Source: Pseudomonadota bacterium (GTDB taxonomy: Bacteria > Pseudomonadota > Gammaproteobacteria > Burkholderiales > Burkholderiaceae_B). Taken from it: a stretch of 7,823 nucleotides of DNA. Position numbers and translations under genes: made by a program. The notes below the pieces were generated by a model. The model was not told where the DNA came from. It saw only the letters and a list, made by a program, of their open reading frames with translations, and did no database searches. The stretch's first letter is position 1. Each line of letters opens with the position of its first letter. The stretch is taken from the NCBI GenBank assembly GCA_023427945.1, contig JAEYZR010000215.1, positions 1 to 7,823 on the forward strand. Reading direction: 5' to 3'. Shown here in pieces: positions 7,313 through 7,823 of this stretch.

Positions 7313-7823
7313 GCATCCCCCGTGCAACCGCGCGCATCCAGTTTCAGCCAGGATTCACGCTGGATGACGCCACCCGCCGCATTCCCTATTACGCCGACCT
7401 CGGCGTGAGCCACCTGTATGCCTCGCCACTGGCGACGGCACGCCCCGGCTCCACCCATGGTTACGACGTCATCGATCACACCCGGATCAACCCGGAACTG
7501 GGCGGTGAAGCCGGATTGCAACGACTCGTCCAGTCCCTGCGCGAGCACGGCATGGGCCTGATCCTGGACATCGTGCCCAACCACATGGCCAGCCATGCCG
7601 ACAACACGTGGTGGTGGAGCGTGTGGGAACACGGCCCGCAAAGTCCTTATGCGCACTACTTCGACATCGACTGGAACAGCCGCGACAGTGCGCTGACCGG
7701 TAAGATCCTCGCGCCGTTCCTGGGCAAGCCTTACGGTGAAGCGCTGAAAGACGGCGACATCCGGCTGGACTACGACCAGGATCGCGAGGCATTCATCATT
7801 CGCGCCCATGACAATCCCTATCC
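7309..7823 (+). CDS. treY: Malto-oligosyltrehalose synthase TreY, N-terminal part (3' end outside window)
   Basis: TreY (EC 5.4.99.15, GH13_26) is an intramolecular transglucosylase that changes the reducing-end alpha-1,4 bond of a maltodextrin into alpha,alpha-1,1, giving malto-oligosyltrehalose for TreZ. The frame is open from ATG 7309 to the window end: 171 full codons plus two bases, with no stop. Family signatures are clear: FQPGFTLDDA (12-21), LGVSHLYASP (31-40), ARPGSTHGYDVIDHTRINPELGG (starting at residue 44), LDIVPNHMA (86-94) and YFDIDWN (117-123). STHGYD and the early LYASP motif separate TreY from other GH13 enzymes. The catalytic Asp/Glu/Asp lie further downstream (Sulfolobus numbering D228, E255, D443) and cannot be checked. 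The family is usually 700-950 residues long, so most of the gene is missing here. The start is supported by GGAG and the ATGA overlap with malQ. Being last in the visible block, it completes the TreY/TreZ pair. Confidence 0.95.
   Translation, partial: MSIPRATARIQFQPGFTLDDATRRIPYYADLGVSHLYASPLATARPGSTHGYDVIDHTRINPELGGEAGLQRLVQSLREHGMGLILDIVPNHMASHADNTWWWSVWEHGPQSPYAHYFDIDWNSRDSALTGKILAPFLGKPYGEALKDGDIRLDYDQDREAFIIRAHDNPY

Noticed and set aside
7255..7809. Minus-strand open frame of 184 codons opposite treY
   Set aside because: The plus-strand frame from 7309 has unmistakable TreY signatures throughout; the minus-strand product resembles nothing I recognise.
1..7823. Horizontal transfer, mobile element or defence system
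   Set aside because: Base composition and codon use look even across all five genes by eye. There is no transposase, integrase, tRNA or repeat edge, and every gene has a clear alpha-glucan role.

Overview
This window is a compact, one-directional block of five alpha-glucan genes, all on the + strand: the 3' part of glgB (branching enzyme), then complete glgX (debranching enzyme), treZ (malto-oligosyltrehalose trehalohydrolase) and malQ (4-alpha-glucanotransferase), and the 5' part of treY (malto-oligosyltrehalose synthase). Essentially every base is coding. The junctions are +6, -4, +3 and -4 bases, so the block is very probably one operon with translational coupling. No RNA gene, mobile element, CRISPR array, terminator or internal promoter can be supported, and no stretch over 300 bases lacks a gene.

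The DNA is GC-rich (by eye somewhat over 60%), with few TTA, CTA or TCA codons. The gene content, the order glgB-glgX-treZ-malQ-treY, the long-form MalQ and the wording of the protein motifs suggest a proteobacterium. Burkholderiales (Betaproteobacteria) is my first guess, and a Xanthomonas- or Pseudomonas-like gammaproteobacterium is also possible. The taxon is inference, since nothing here fixes it.

Layout: 1-1277 glgB C-terminal part, matching residues from about 301 onward in E. coli GlgB numbering and holding all three catalytic residues; 1284-3404 glgX; 3401-5185 treZ; 5189-7312 malQ; 7309-7823 treY N-terminal 171 residues, cut by the window edge before its catalytic Asp/Glu residues.

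Working model, from known family chemistry: GlgB makes alpha-1,6 branches in a linear alpha-1,4-glucan. GlgX removes outer branches and frees linear maltodextrins. TreY turns the reducing-end alpha-1,4 bond into an alpha,alpha-1,1 bond, and TreZ cuts off free trehalose. MalQ reshuffles maltodextrins too short for TreY into longer ones. The operon therefore links glycogen-like storage glucan to trehalose, a compatible solute, and probably serves stress or osmotic adaptation. All enzymes look cytoplasmic. I found no previously undescribed system; this is a well-formed example of a known pathway, and the findings are correspondingly modest.
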